Assembly (NCBI RefSeq): GCF_019797765.1
Contig: NZ_CP081862.1
Coordinates: forward strand, 2,294,001-2,358,000
Length of the DNA: 64,000 nt
Reading direction: 5' to 3'
Source: Cellulomonas sp. C5510
GTDB lineage: Bacteria > Actinomycetota > Actinomycetes > Actinomycetales > Cellulomonadaceae
Position numbers and translations under genes: made by a program. Position 1 is the stretch's first letter. Every line of letters begins with the position of its first letter. The notes beneath the pieces are model-generated. The model saw nothing but the letters and a program-made list of their open reading frames with translations. It was not told the origin of the DNA and made no database searches. This document shows positions 19,383-27,858 of the stretch, piece after piece.

Positions 19383-19816
19383 ACGCCGTGCTCAGCGACG
19401 ACCTGATCGTCCCGGCGGGACGGGCGACCACGAAGGAGGAGGCGATCCGCGAGGCGGGCGGCCTGCTCGTGGCGTCCGGCGCGGTCGAGCCGGAGTACGT
19501 GGACGCGATGCTCGACCGCGAGCGGACCGTCTCCACGTACATGGGCAGCCACCTCGCCATCCCGCACGGCACCGAGGAGGCGAAGGGCCGCATCCGGCGG
19601 TCCGCGATCTCCCTGGTCCGGTACGAGCAGCCGGTCGACTGGGACGGCAACCCCGTGCGCGTGGTGGTCGGCATCGCGGGCGCGGGCGGGGAGCACCTGG
19701 AGCTGCTGTCCCGGATCGCGCTGGTGTTCACCGACGCGGAGCGGGTGCAGCGGGTGCTCGACGCCACGACGCGGGAGGCCCTCGCGGGGATCCTCGCGGA
19801 GGTCGAGCCGGCCTGA
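19379..19816 (+). CDS. mtlF: PTS mannitol-family IIA component
   Basis: A 145-residue soluble phosphocarrier. The active-site histidine is in YMGSHLAIPHGTEEAKGRI, the signature of the mannitol/fructitol IIA family; IVVGIAGAG-like packing follows (VVVGIAGAGGEHLELLSRIA). It passes phosphate from HPr to the IIB domain encoded just upstream. The GTG start overlaps the mtlA stop, and a strong hairpin terminates the operon 12 bp after the stop. No mtlD is present; the upstream MDR dehydrogenase probably substitutes. Confidence 0.93.
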   Translation: MNAVLSDDLIVPAGRATTKEEAIREAGGLLVASGAVEPEYVDAMLDRERTVSTYMGSHLAIPHGTEEAKGRIRRSAISLVRYEQPVDWDGNPVRVVVGIAGAGGEHLELLSRIALVFTDAERVQRVLDATTREALAGILAEVEPA

Positions 19817-19827
19817 CGGGCGGGTGG

Positions 19828-19877
19828 CGCCGGCGGCGCGGGTGCGGTCCCCACGGGCCGTGCCCGCGCCGCCGGCG
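19828..19877. terminator. bidirectional terminator between mtlF and lysG
   Basis: Perfect 15-bp arms CGCCGGCGGCGCGGG (19828-19842) and its complement (19863-19877) with a 20-nt loop, filling the gap between convergent genes. No U tract, as is common in high-GC actinobacteria. Confidence 0.8.
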
Positions 19878-20762
19878 TCAGCGCAGCGCCGCCGCCGCGG
19901 CCTCGCGGACCGCGTCGCCGGTGCGGCGCAGCGCGGCGGTCGGCAGCGTCCACTGCTGCCAGTACAGCGTCACGTCCACGTGCCGCCCCGGGTCGAGGTC
20001 CACGAGAGCGCCCTCCCGCTCGCCCGCCGCGGCGTCCGCCTCGGGCAGCAGACCCCAGCCGAACCCGAGCCGGACCGCGAGCGCGAAGTCCGCGGTCGCG
20101 GGCACGTGGTGGCGGGGCGGGGCGGCGGGGTCGACGCCGCGCTCGCGCAGGTAGCGGTCCTGCAGGTCGTCCTTCCGGTCGAACACCACCAGCGGGGCGG
20201 CTGCCAGCGCCTCGGGGGTCGGACCGTCCGGGAAGTCGGTCCCGGCGCGCGCGGCGGCGACCACCGGCCGGTACCGCAGCACGCCGAGCCGGTGGGACGT
20301 GCAGCCCTGGACAGGTCGGGCGGCCGTGGTGATCGCGGCCACCACCACGCCGTCGCGCAGCAGGTCCGCCGAGTGGTCCTGGTCCTCGCGGTGCAGCTCG
20401 AACCGCACCTCGTCGGCCAGCGGCGCGAGCGCGGGCAGCACCCACGTGCCGAGCGAGTCGGAGTTCACGGCCACCGGGAGCACGGGGCGCCCGGGCCCGG
20501 GGGCGGCGCTCACCGCCGCGCGCGCCTCCGCCTCGAGCCCGAGCACCTGCCGGGCCAGGCGCAGGTAGACGGCACCGGCCGCGGTCACGCCGGCCGGCCG
20601 GGTGCGGCGGACCAGCACCTGGCCGACGGCGGTCTCGAGCGCCCTGATCCGCTGGCTGACCGCCGACTGCGTCAGGTGCAGGGCGTGCGCGGCACCCTCG
20701 AACGACCCCTCGTCCACGACGGCGAGCAGCGCGCGGAGCTGGGGCAGGTCGACGTCCGGCAT
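19878..20762 (-). CDS. lysG: LysG/ArgP-type LysR-family regulator
   Basis: A 294-residue LysR-type protein. The winged HTH is at residues 6-65 (LRALLAVVDEGSFEGAAHAL, LTQSAVSQRIRALE), followed by a periplasmic-binding-like effector domain containing LPVAVNSDSLGTWVLPAL and FDRKDDLQDRYL. These segments are characteristic of ArgP/LysG (IciA) proteins that sense lysine/arginine and activate lysE. In Corynebacterium lysG and lysE are divergent neighbours; here they keep the divergent orientation but a GntR-ABC cassette lies between. Start ATG at 20762. Confidence 0.88.
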   Translation of the reverse strand: MPDVDLPQLRALLAVVDEGSFEGAAHALHLTQSAVSQRIRALETAVGQVLVRRTRPAGVTAAGAVYLRLARQVLGLEAEARAAVSAAPGPGRPVLPVAVNSDSLGTWVLPALAPLADEVRFELHREDQDHSADLLRDGVVVAAITTAARPVQGCTSHRLGVLRYRPVVAAARAGTDFPDGPTPEALAAAPLVVFDRKDDLQDRYLRERGVDPAAPPRHHVPATADFALAVRLGFGWGLLPEADAAAGEREGALVDLDPGRHVDVTLYWQQWTLPTAALRRTGDAVREAAAAALR

Positions 20763-20774
20763 GGTGGCGCCACG

Positions 20775-21491
20775 CTACCGCGCGCCTCCGGCTCCCCCGC
20801 GTCCGCGGCCCCCGGGTCCACCCGCACGCTCCCAGCGCCGGCGGTCCGCCCGCCACGAGACCGCAGCCGACGCCGCGAGCACGACCGCCCCGCCCACCAG
20901 GGCCAGCGGGGCGAGCCGGTCCGTCGAGCGCGCGAGCCAGGCGTCGAGGTCCGGGATCCGGTCGCCGAGCACGCTCACCGCCGCTCCGGCGGCGCTGCAC
21001 AGCAGCACGAGCGGCACGATCGCGACCATCCGCCCTCGCGTGTAGCCGAGCGCGTAGTAGACCGGCAGCTGCGTCCCGGCGAGCAGCGCGTAGACGCCGA
21101 ACCCCACGGCGACGGACGTCGCGACCTCCCCGGGCGACGCCTGCACGACGACGTCCCGCATCTCGGCCCCCAGCACCGCGAGCGGCACCGCGACCAGCGC
21201 GGCGGCGAGGTACAGCACCAGCGTGAACGCGTAGCGCCCGGCGACCAGCGTCCCCCGCCCGACGGGCAGCACGGCGCGCAGCGTGTCGAGCCCGTCCCGC
21301 TCGCCGATCGCGAACGGGTAGGACGCGCCGAGGGCGGCGAACACCGCGCCGGCGAGCACGACCGCCTGCGGCCGGCCGGCGACGACGGCGATGACGCCGA
21401 CGGCCCCGGCCAGCGGCACGAGCTGGCGTGCGAACGGCCGGACGGTCCTCAGGTCCAGCCCGAGCGCCGCCCCGACCTCGCGGGCGCTCAC
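20775..21491 (-). CDS. ABC-2-type membrane protein
   Basis: A 238-residue hydrophobic protein with about six membrane segments and a Gly/Arg-rich C-terminal tail. Segments such as FAIGERDGLDTLRAVLPVGR followed by paired helices are typical of ABC-2 permeases paired with YtrA-regulated ATPases. The GTG start overlaps the stop of the ATPase gene. It would form the membrane half of the transporter; substrate unknown. The stop is 12 bp upstream of the lysG start on the same strand, so read-through into lysG is possible. Confidence 0.8.
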   Translation of the reverse strand: MSAREVGAALGLDLRTVRPFARQLVPLAGAVGVIAVVAGRPQAVVLAGAVFAALGASYPFAIGERDGLDTLRAVLPVGRGTLVAGRYAFTLVLYLAAALVAVPLAVLGAEMRDVVVQASPGEVATSVAVGFGVYALLAGTQLPVYYALGYTRGRMVAIVPLVLLCSAAGAAVSVLGDRIPDLDAWLARSTDRLAPLALVGGAVVLAASAAVSWRADRRRWERAGGPGGRGRGGAGGAR

Positions 21492-22357
21492 GCCGGCACC
21501 GCCGTCCGGCGGCGCGCCCCGAGGTGCACGACGATCTGGTCGAGCGTCGGGCGCTCCACGACCACGCCGGTGCCCAGCAGCGGCACGTCGTCGGCCGCCA
21601 CGAGGGCCTCCACGCACACCCCGGTGCGCCGGGCGCCGAGCAGCGGGACCAGGCCGTCGGGCGGCAGGTCGTCGGGACCGCCCCGCACCAGGCAGTACGC
21701 GTCCATCAGCTCCTCCTTGGTGCCGGTCCGCAGCACGCGGCCGCCGGCGAGCAGGGTGAGGTGGTCGGCGATGCGCTCCAGGTCCGCGGTGAGGTGCGTG
21801 GAGAACAGCACGCTGCGGCCCTCCGCCACCAGGTAGTCGCCGAGGATGCCGATCAGGTCGTCGCGCGCCACGGGGTCGAGGCCGCTGGTCGGCTCGTCCA
21901 GCACGAGCAGCCGCGCGCCGTGCGACAGCGCCACGGCGATCTGGAGCTTCATCGTCATGCCGCGGCTGAGCTCGGAGACCCGCGACCGGGGGTCGAGCTC
22001 GAACTCGGCGAGCAGCGCGGCGTACCGCGCGGGGTCCCAGCGGTCGTAGAAGGGCCGGAGCGCGCGCTCCACGTCCCGCAGCCGCCACTCCCCGACCAGG
22101 CTCGGCCGGTCGAGCACGACCCCGACGTCCTGCCGCAGCGAAGCCGGCGCGGGCAGCGCGTGCCCGAGCACCTCGACGCGGCCGGACGTGGGACGCAGCA
22201 TGCCGAGCAGCGTGCGGATCGTCGTCGTCTTGCCCGCCCCGTTGGGCCCGACGAGGCCCATGACGTAGCCGGTGGGCAGGCGCAGGCTCACGTCCTGGAG
22301 CGTGAACCCGCCGACCGGGACCGTGACGTGGTCCAGCACGACGGCGTCGCCGCTCAC
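21488..22357 (-). CDS. ABC transporter ATP-binding protein
   Basis: A 289-residue ATPase: Walker A GLVGPNGAGKTTTIRTLL (about residue 35), signature VSELSRGMTMKLQIAVAL (Cys-type motif degenerate to LSRGM, as in the YtrB/EcsA-like group), Walker B ARLLVLDEPTSGLDP, switch His in STHLTADLERI. The C-terminal ~80 residues form an accessory domain. It overlaps GntR upstream and the membrane protein downstream, forming a three-gene translationally coupled operon. Function (antibiotic resistance or cell-envelope response) is only suggested by family. Confidence 0.9.
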   Translation of the reverse strand: MSGDAVVLDHVTVPVGGFTLQDVSLRLPTGYVMGLVGPNGAGKTTTIRTLLGMLRPTSGRVEVLGHALPAPASLRQDVGVVLDRPSLVGEWRLRDVERALRPFYDRWDPARYAALLAEFELDPRSRVSELSRGMTMKLQIAVALSHGARLLVLDEPTSGLDPVARDDLIGILGDYLVAEGRSVLFSTHLTADLERIADHLTLLAGGRVLRTGTKEELMDAYCLVRGGPDDLPPDGLVPLLGARRTGVCVEALVAADDVPLLGTGVVVERPTLDQIVVHLGARRRTAVPA

Positions 22358-22743
22358 CGCCGGGCCCCCTCGGCCTCGGCGAGCACGACGTCGAGCATCT
22401 CGACCAGGCCGTCCCGGTCGACGCCCGCGAGCCGGGCGGCGTCGGCGGCAGCGCCGAGGGCGTCCTCGACGCGGCGCAGCACCTGCTCGCGGACCAGCGC
22501 GGTGTCCACCGGCAGCACGTACGCACCCTTGCCGGGGACGGTCGTGATGAAGCCCGCGGCCTCGAGCTCGGCGTACGCCCGGGTGGTGGTGATGACGGAG
22601 ATCCGCAGGTCGCGGGCGAGCGACCGGACGGACGGCAGCGCGTCGCCGTCCTGGAGCTCGCCGGCGAGCACCGCGACCTTGATCTGCTCGGCGACCTGCT
22701 CGTACAGCGGCGCGTCGGCGCTGTTGGAGACCACGATCCGCAC
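22354..22743 (-). CDS. GntR-family regulator (YtrA type)
   Basis: A 129-residue short GntR protein. The winged HTH is at about residues 10-75 (PLYEQVAEQIKVAVLAGEL, LPSVRSLARDLRISVITTTR); the short alpha-helical C-terminus is typical of YtrA regulators that govern adjacent ABC operons. The GTG at 22743 is chosen because AGGAGGT lies 7 nt upstream and the product starts MRIVVSNSADAP like the family. Its own operator is probably the inverted repeat just upstream. Confidence 0.9.
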   Translation of the reverse strand: MRIVVSNSADAPLYEQVAEQIKVAVLAGELQDGDALPSVRSLARDLRISVITTTRAYAELEAAGFITTVPGKGAYVLPVDTALVREQVLRRVEDALGAAADAARLAGVDRDGLVEMLDVVLAEAEGARR

Positions 22744-22755
22744 GAAGCCACCTCC

Positions 22756-22786
22756 TCTACTGTTCATATGCAGTATGCACAGTAGA
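22756..22786 (-). promoter_or_regulatory. inverted repeat upstream of gntR-ABC operon
   Basis: TCTACTGT (22756-22763) and its perfect complement ACAGTAGA (22779-22786) flank a 15-bp AT-rich spacer, unusually AT-rich for this DNA. It overlaps the ribosome site and probable transcription start of gntR. This fits autorepression by the GntR protein; binding is inferred. Confidence 0.6.
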
Positions 22787-22832
22787 CCCTCAGCGTGCGG
22801 TGCGGTCGCAGGACTTCCGACCCAGGTCGCGA

Positions 22833-22898
22833 CATCAGTTCTGCTGATGCTGCATCGCACACAGTCGTTGGACTGATGTCCCGGGGGGCGCCTAGCGT
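22833..22898 (+). promoter_or_regulatory. lysE promoter with putative LysG-binding dyad
   Basis: CATCAGTTCTGCTGATG (22833-22849) is a perfect 6-bp dyad with a 5-bp spacer, matching the T-N11-A layout of LysR sites; a further CTGATG lies near 22872. The -10 TAGCGT (22893-22898) is 6 nt before the lysE GTG, predicting a leaderless message. The dyad is about 60 bp upstream of the start, where LysR activators bind. Confidence 0.6.
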
Positions 22899-22904
22899 CG
22901 GCGC

Positions 22905-23525
22905 GTGCCCGCCGCCCTCACCACCGCCCTGACCGGACTCGTCTTCGGTCTGTCGCTCATCGTCGCCATCGGTGCGCAGAACGCGTTCGTGCTCCGGGTC
23001 GGGCTCCGGCGCGCGCACGTGCTGCCCGTCGTCGCCGTGTGCGCCCTGTCCGACGCGGTGCTCATCGCGGCGGGCGTGGGCGGGATGGGAGCGCTCGTCG
23101 ACCGGGCACCCGCCGTCCTCACGGTGGCCCGCGTCGCCGGTACCGCGTTCCTGCTCGGATACGCCGCCGTCGCAGCGCGGCGCGCGTGGCAGCCCACCGG
23201 GGACGCGCTCGACGCCGCCGGCGGCACCGCCCCCGCCCGGCTCTGGCCCGTGCTCGCGACCTGCCTCGCCCTGACCTGGCTGAACCCGCACGTGTACCTC
23301 GACACGGTCGTGCTGCTCGGGTCCGTGGCCGGCACGCACGGCGGGCTGCGCTGGTGGTTCGCCGCGGGCGCAGCGACCGGCAGCGTGCTGTGGTTCGCCG
23401 GCCTCGGGTACGGCGCGCGGCTGCTGCGGCCGCTGTTCGTCCGGCCCGGCGCGTGGCGCGTGCTCGACGCCGCCATCGCGCTCGTCATGGCCGCGATCGC
23501 GGTGAGCCTGCTGCGCGGGCTCTGA
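22905..23525 (+). CDS. lysE: LysE-family amino acid exporter
   Basis: A 206-residue LysE/ArgO transporter with six membrane segments. The N-terminal [20 protein letters not shown] and the central [20 protein letters not shown] are the two family signatures. It exports L-lysine and/or L-arginine when they accumulate. No ribosome site precedes the GTG; TAGCGT ends 6 nt upstream, so translation probably starts at the mRNA 5' end. Its presumed regulator LysG is 2.1 kb away behind a GntR-ABC cassette. It converges on the BCCT gene with 12 bp between stops. Confidence 0.93.
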   Translation: MPAALTTALTGLVFGLSLIVAIGAQNAFVLRVGLRRAHVLPVVAVCALSDAVLIAAGVGGMGALVDRAPAVLTVARVAGTAFLLGYAAVAARRAWQPTGDALDAAGGTAPARLWPVLATCLALTWLNPHVYLDTVVLLGSVAGTHGGLRWWFAAGAATGSVLWFAGLGYGARLLRPLFVRPGAWRVLDAAIALVMAAIAVSLLRGL

Positions 23526-23537
23526 CCGCCGCGGGGC

Positions 23538-25238
23538 TCAGCGCTCGCCGCGCCCCTGCTCCCGCGTCCGGCGCCAGCGCCGCAGCCGCTCGTCGACCCT
23601 CCGGTCCACGTGCGCTCCGACCTGGGCCGACACCTGGGCGTCGATCAGCGCCCGGAGCTGGCGCCGCTCGGCCCGCAGGAACGCCATGTGCTCCAGGTGC
23701 AGCGACCGCGACGTCGCGACCACCATCCCGATCATCACCACGCTGAACGGCAGCGCGATGAGGATCGCCGCCGTCTGGAGCGCGTTCAGGCCGCCCGCGA
23801 GCAGCAGCGCGATGGCCAGCACACCGCCGAGGCACGCCCACACCACGCGCAGCGGGGTCCGGGGCTGGGGGTCCCCGCCGGCGACCAGCATCGACACGAC
23901 GAGCGCGCCGGAGTCGGCGGACGTGATGAAGAACAGCGCGACGAGGATGATCGCCCCGATGGACAGCGCGGTGCCGCCCGGCAGGCCGGACAGCACGTCG
24001 AACAGCGCGTTCTCCGGGACCACCTCGCCGTCGGCCGGCACCAGGCCGCCGCCCCCGAACAGCTCCTGGTAGAGGGCCGTCCCGCCGAGCACCGAGAACC
24101 ACAGGAAGCACACCAGCGTCGGGACCAGCAGCACCCCGCCGACGAACTCACGCACGGTGCGCCCGCGCGAGATCCGCGCGATGAACACCCCGACGAACGG
24201 GGACCAGGAGATCCACCAGCCCCAGTAGAACGTCGTCCAGGCCGCCTGCCACTCCTGCCCCGCCTGCCCCGCGTACGCCGAGGAGTTGAACATCAGCGGG
24301 ACCACCGACGCCAGGTACGCACCGATGGACTGCACGAACTCGCGCAGCAGGAACAGCGTCGGGCCCAGCACCAGCACCGCGACCAGCAGCACGCCGGCCA
24401 GCGACACGTTGATGTTCGACAGCCACTTCAGGCCGCGGTCCAGCCCGGAGACGACCGACAGCGTCGCCAGCGCGGTGATGCCGACGATCAGGGCGACCTG
24501 CAGGCCCGTCGAGGACGACACGACGCCCGTGTGCTCCAGGCCGGCCGTGATCTGCAGCACGCCGAGGCCCAGGGAGGTCGCGACGCCGAACACCGTCCCG
24601 ACGACGGCCGCGACGTCCACCGCGTCCCCGATCGGCCCGCGGGCCCGCTTGCCCAGGATCGGCTCCAGCGCCCAGCGGATCGACACCGGGTGACCCTTGC
24701 GGTGCACCGAGTACGCGATCGCGACACCCACCACGACGTAGATCGCCCAGGCGCTGAGCCCCCAGTGCAGGTACGTCTGCGTCATCGCCTGCTGCGCGAG
24801 CTGCTCCGGGGTGCCGGTCACCCCGGGCTTCGGGTTCGCGTAGTGGCTCAGCGGCTCCGCGACCCCCCAGAACACCAGGCCGATGCCCATGCCCGTCGCG
24901 AACAGCATCGCGAACCAGCTGCCCAGCGGGTACTCCGGCTCGTCGTCGTCCTTGCCCAGCGTGATGTCACCCCACCGGCCGACGCCCAGCCAGATCGCGA
25001 ACGCCACGAAGCAGGCGACCAGGGCCACGTAGTACCAGCCGAACGCGCCGATGACGTCCGACTGGACCCGCCCGATCACGTCGCCCGCGGCGTCGGGGAA
25101 CGCGATCGTCAGGCCCGCCACCAGGGCGACGACGGCGACCGAGCCCCAGAACACCGCCGGGTTGGTCCCCCAGGGTCCGCTGCGTGCGGTGGCCCCGGGC
25201 GGCGGGTCCTGCTGCGTCTCGGTCGGCGACGTGGTCAC
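23538..25238 (-). CDS. BCCT-family transporter (betaine/choline/carnitine)
   Basis: A 566-residue secondary transporter with 12 predicted membrane helices. The BCCT signature is FYWGWWISWSPFVGVFIAR; GMGIGLVFWGVAEPLSHY in TM3 carries the substrate/sodium site of BetP-like proteins. The C-terminal ~60 residues (RRQLRALIDAQ to the end) are charged and probably cytoplasmic, as in osmosensing members. It likely imports a compatible solute under osmotic stress. The GTG at 25238 follows AGGAG; a much longer upstream frame is not plausible protein. Confidence 0.92.
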   Translation of the reverse strand: MTTSPTETQQDPPPGATARSGPWGTNPAVFWGSVAVVALVAGLTIAFPDAAGDVIGRVQSDVIGAFGWYYVALVACFVAFAIWLGVGRWGDITLGKDDDEPEYPLGSWFAMLFATGMGIGLVFWGVAEPLSHYANPKPGVTGTPEQLAQQAMTQTYLHWGLSAWAIYVVVGVAIAYSVHRKGHPVSIRWALEPILGKRARGPIGDAVDVAAVVGTVFGVATSLGLGVLQITAGLEHTGVVSSSTGLQVALIVGITALATLSVVSGLDRGLKWLSNINVSLAGVLLVAVLVLGPTLFLLREFVQSIGAYLASVVPLMFNSSAYAGQAGQEWQAAWTTFYWGWWISWSPFVGVFIARISRGRTVREFVGGVLLVPTLVCFLWFSVLGGTALYQELFGGGGLVPADGEVVPENALFDVLSGLPGGTALSIGAIILVALFFITSADSGALVVSMLVAGGDPQPRTPLRVVWACLGGVLAIALLLAGGLNALQTAAILIALPFSVVMIGMVVATSRSLHLEHMAFLRAERRQLRALIDAQVSAQVGAHVDRRVDERLRRWRRTREQGRGER

Positions 25239-25343
25239 GTCGGGCTCCTCTCGCGGTCGGCTTCGCGCGGTGCTCACCCTAGCCAGGGCCGCCCGTCCCG
25301 GCCCGCCGTGCGCCCCCCGGGCGCGCGACCTACCGTGACCGCC

Positions 25344-25574
25344 ATGACGCACACGACTCCTGACCCCGTCGAGCCCGGCGCCGACGCCGCCACCGACGCC
25401 GCCAAGGACCCCACCGACTGGACCACCGGCGACGAGCCGATGACCGGCCCGCAGCGCTCCTACCTGCACACGCTCGCGCGCGAGGCGGGCGAGGAGGTCC
25501 CCGACGACCTCACCAAGGCCCAGGCCTCGGAGCTCATCGACCGGCTGCAGGGCGAGACCGGCCGCGGCGCCTGA
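25344..25574 (+). CDS. DUF3072 family protein
   Basis: A 76-residue acidic protein. The C-terminal half, MTGPQRSYLHTLAREAGEE then LTKAQASELIDRLQ, matches the DUF3072 pattern found in many bacteria; the N-terminal half is low-complexity Asp/Ala/Thr. Function unknown. TACCGT (25331-25336) ends 7 nt before the ATG and no ribosome site is seen, so it is probably leaderless. It is divergent from the BCCT gene and converges on the SpoU-type gene. Confidence 0.8.
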   Translation: MTHTTPDPVEPGADAATDAAKDPTDWTTGDEPMTGPQRSYLHTLAREAGEEVPDDLTKAQASELIDRLQGETGRGA

Positions 25575-25592
25575 GGCCGCGGCCGCGCGCTG

Positions 25593-26423
25593 TCAGTCCC
25601 GGACCCGGGTCGCCCAGAACGCCACGGCCGCTGCCGCCGCGACGTTGAGCGAGTCGACACCTCCGGCCATCGGGATCCGCACGGTGAGGTCCGCCGCCGC
25701 GACCGTCGCCGGCTTGAGCCCGTCACCCTCGGCTCCGAGAACGAGCGCGAGCCGCTCCGGCGGGGCCTGCTCCAGCGCGTCGAGCGGCACCGAGTCGTCC
25801 GACAGCGCCAGCGCGGCGGTCACGAACCCGGCCTCGCGCAGCAGCCCGATCCCGCCCGGCCAGGGTTCGACCCGCGTCCACGGCACCTGGAACACGGTGC
25901 CCATGGAGACCCGCACGCTGCGCCGGTACAGCGGGTCCGCGCACCGCGGCGTGACGAGCACCGCGTCGACACCGATCGCCGCCGCCGACCGGAACGCCGC
26001 GCCGACGTTGGTGTGGTCCACCACGTCCTCCAGCACCGCGACCCGCCGCGCGCCCTCCAGCACCGAGGCCACCGACGGCAACCGGGGCCGGTGCATCGCG
26101 GCGAGCGCGCCCCGGTGCACGTGGAAGCCCGTGATCGCCTCGAGCACCGCCGGCTCCGCGACGTACACGCGCACCGGCTCGCCGTCCGGGTCGCGCGCCT
26201 CGAGCATCGCGCGCAGGTCCGGCAGCCACCGCGGGGACACGAGGACCGACCGCGGCCGGTGCCCCGCGGCGAGGGCCCGGCCGAGCACCGTCGAGCTCTC
26301 CGCGATGTACAGGCCCTTCTCGGGCTCGTGCCGCGAGCGGAGCGCGACGTCGGTCAGCGCGACGTAGTCGGCCAGCCGCTCGTCGCCGGGGTCGGTCAGG
26401 GGGACGAGGTCGAGCGCGGGCAC
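25593..26423 (-). CDS. SpoU/TrmH-family RNA 2'-O-methyltransferase
   Basis: A 276-residue SPOUT methyltransferase. After a substrate-binding domain (about 1-105) come the three SpoU motifs: DHTNVGAAFRSAAAIG, LALVLGAEGDGL and VRIPMAGGVDSLNVAAAAAV, the last forming the SAM-binding knot. It methylates ribose 2'-OH in rRNA or tRNA; the target cannot be read. The GTG at 26423 follows GGGAGGA. Likely monocistronic. Confidence 0.92.
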   Translation of the reverse strand: MPALDLVPLTDPGDERLADYVALTDVALRSRHEPEKGLYIAESSTVLGRALAAGHRPRSVLVSPRWLPDLRAMLEARDPDGEPVRVYVAEPAVLEAITGFHVHRGALAAMHRPRLPSVASVLEGARRVAVLEDVVDHTNVGAAFRSAAAIGVDAVLVTPRCADPLYRRSVRVSMGTVFQVPWTRVEPWPGGIGLLREAGFVTAALALSDDSVPLDALEQAPPERLALVLGAEGDGLKPATVAAADLTVRIPMAGGVDSLNVAAAAAVAFWATRVRD

Positions 26424-26448
26424 CCGCCCATCCTCCCTGATGGAGGCC

Positions 26449-27786
26449 TCAGCCGAGGAACGCGAGCGCGGCGGCCACCAGCAGGCGGCGCCCGGCGGCG
26501 ATCGTCGGGTCGTCGAGCGGCGCGAACTGGGCGCTGTGGTTGCCCGGCACCTCCGGCGAGAGGCCCGAGTCGGTGCCCTCGGGGAACAGCGCCGGGTCCG
26601 GGCCGCCCCAGAACCAGAACGCGTAGGGCACCGGGTCGCCGTCGTACCGGCCGCGCGGCAGCCCGTACTCGGAGAAGTCCTCGGAGCCCATGAGCGGCTC
26701 GGCGGTCCGCACGGTGCCGGCCGGCATGACGGCCCGCTGCGCCGCCATCACCCGGTCCACGACGTCCGGGTCGTTGACCGTCGCCGGCGGGTTCTCCCGC
26801 AGCGTGACGGTCGGCGGCTGCGGGCACCCCGCGGCGGCGGCCTCGGCCTCCACCACCCGGCGCACCGACGCGACGAGCCGGGCCATCGTGGCGTCCGAGC
26901 GGGCGCGCAGGTTGACCGTGAACGTCGCCGTGTCCGGGATGATGTTCGACTTCGTGCCGGCGTGGAACGTCGCGACGGTCACGACCACCGGGTCGTCCGG
27001 CGAGGTCTCCCGCGCCGCGATCGCCTGCAGCCGCGTCACGGCGTACGCCGCGGTGAGCACCGGGTCGACCGTGACGAACGGGCGGGAGCCGTGGCCGCCG
27101 CGGCCGTGGACCGTGACGTCGAGGGTGCAGGCCGCCGCCATGAGCAGACCGCGTGCGTGGTGGGAGACTCCCGCCGGCAACGCCCCGACGTGCTGGCCGA
27201 GCGCCACGTCCGGCTTCGGGAAGCGCCTGAACAGCCCGTCCTCGAGCATCGCGGACGCGCCGGACGCCGTCTCCTCGGCGGGCTGGCCGACCACCAGGAG
27301 CGTGCCGTGCCACTGCTCGCGTGCGACCGCGAGCGCGTCCACCGCCGCCGCCAGCGCGGTGACGTGCATGTCGTGGCCGCACGCGTGCATGGTCGGGACC
27401 GTGTCACCCGCCGGGTCCACGTCGCTGTGCCGGCTCTGGTACGGCAGCCCCGTCTCCTCCCGGACGGGCAGGCCGTCCATGTCGGCGCGCAGCATGACGA
27501 CCGGGCCGTCCCCGTTGCGGAGCACCCCGACCACGCCCGTCCCGCCGACGCCCTCCGTGACCTCCAGACCCGACTCCCGGAGCTCCGCCGCGAGCGCGGC
27601 GGCGGTGCGGTGCTCGCGGCCCGACAGCTCGGGGTGCGCGTGCAGGTCGCGGTACAGCGCGCGCCAGTGGTCCGTGCGGGGGTCGGCGGCGTCGAGCACG
27701 CGGGCGGCGCGGCCGGGGTCAGGGGCGGTCGGGTCGAGCGCGGTCGGGTCGGCGGCGGTCGGGTCGGGCTCGGCGGAGGAGGACAC
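26449..27786 (-). CDS. M20-family amidohydrolase
   Basis: A 445-residue M20D peptidase/amidohydrolase (hippurate hydrolase, N-acyl amino acid hydrolase type). Metal-site motifs are LRADMDGLPV, HACGHDMH, VGQPAEETASG and, near the C-terminus, PLMGSEDFSEY. A dimerisation domain (about 215-330, with VHGRGGHGSRP) interrupts the catalytic domain. It deacylates N-acyl amino acids or related amides in the cytoplasm. The first 25 residues carry a Pro-Thr-Ala/Asp repeat and are probably disordered. Start GTG at 27786; the MFS gene lies 72 bp upstream on the same strand. Confidence 0.92.
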   Translation of the reverse strand: MSSSAEPDPTAADPTALDPTAPDPGRAARVLDAADPRTDHWRALYRDLHAHPELSGREHRTAAALAAELRESGLEVTEGVGGTGVVGVLRNGDGPVVMLRADMDGLPVREETGLPYQSRHSDVDPAGDTVPTMHACGHDMHVTALAAAVDALAVAREQWHGTLLVVGQPAEETASGASAMLEDGLFRRFPKPDVALGQHVGALPAGVSHHARGLLMAAACTLDVTVHGRGGHGSRPFVTVDPVLTAAYAVTRLQAIAARETSPDDPVVVTVATFHAGTKSNIIPDTATFTVNLRARSDATMARLVASVRRVVEAEAAAAGCPQPPTVTLRENPPATVNDPDVVDRVMAAQRAVMPAGTVRTAEPLMGSEDFSEYGLPRGRYDGDPVPYAFWFWGGPDPALFPEGTDSGLSPEVPGNHSAQFAPLDDPTIAAGRRLLVAAALAFLG

Positions 27787-27858
27787 GTGCGGGACGTCCC
27801 TTCGGGCGGGTGACGGGTCCTCCGCACCGTACCGGGCGGGCCGGGAGGGACGGGCGGG

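Noticed and set aside
20775-22786. GntR-ABC cassette as an insertion sequence or transposon
   Set aside because: No transposase, terminal repeats or target duplications seen; base composition is like its surroundings. It is better described as a gene cassette between lysG and lysE.
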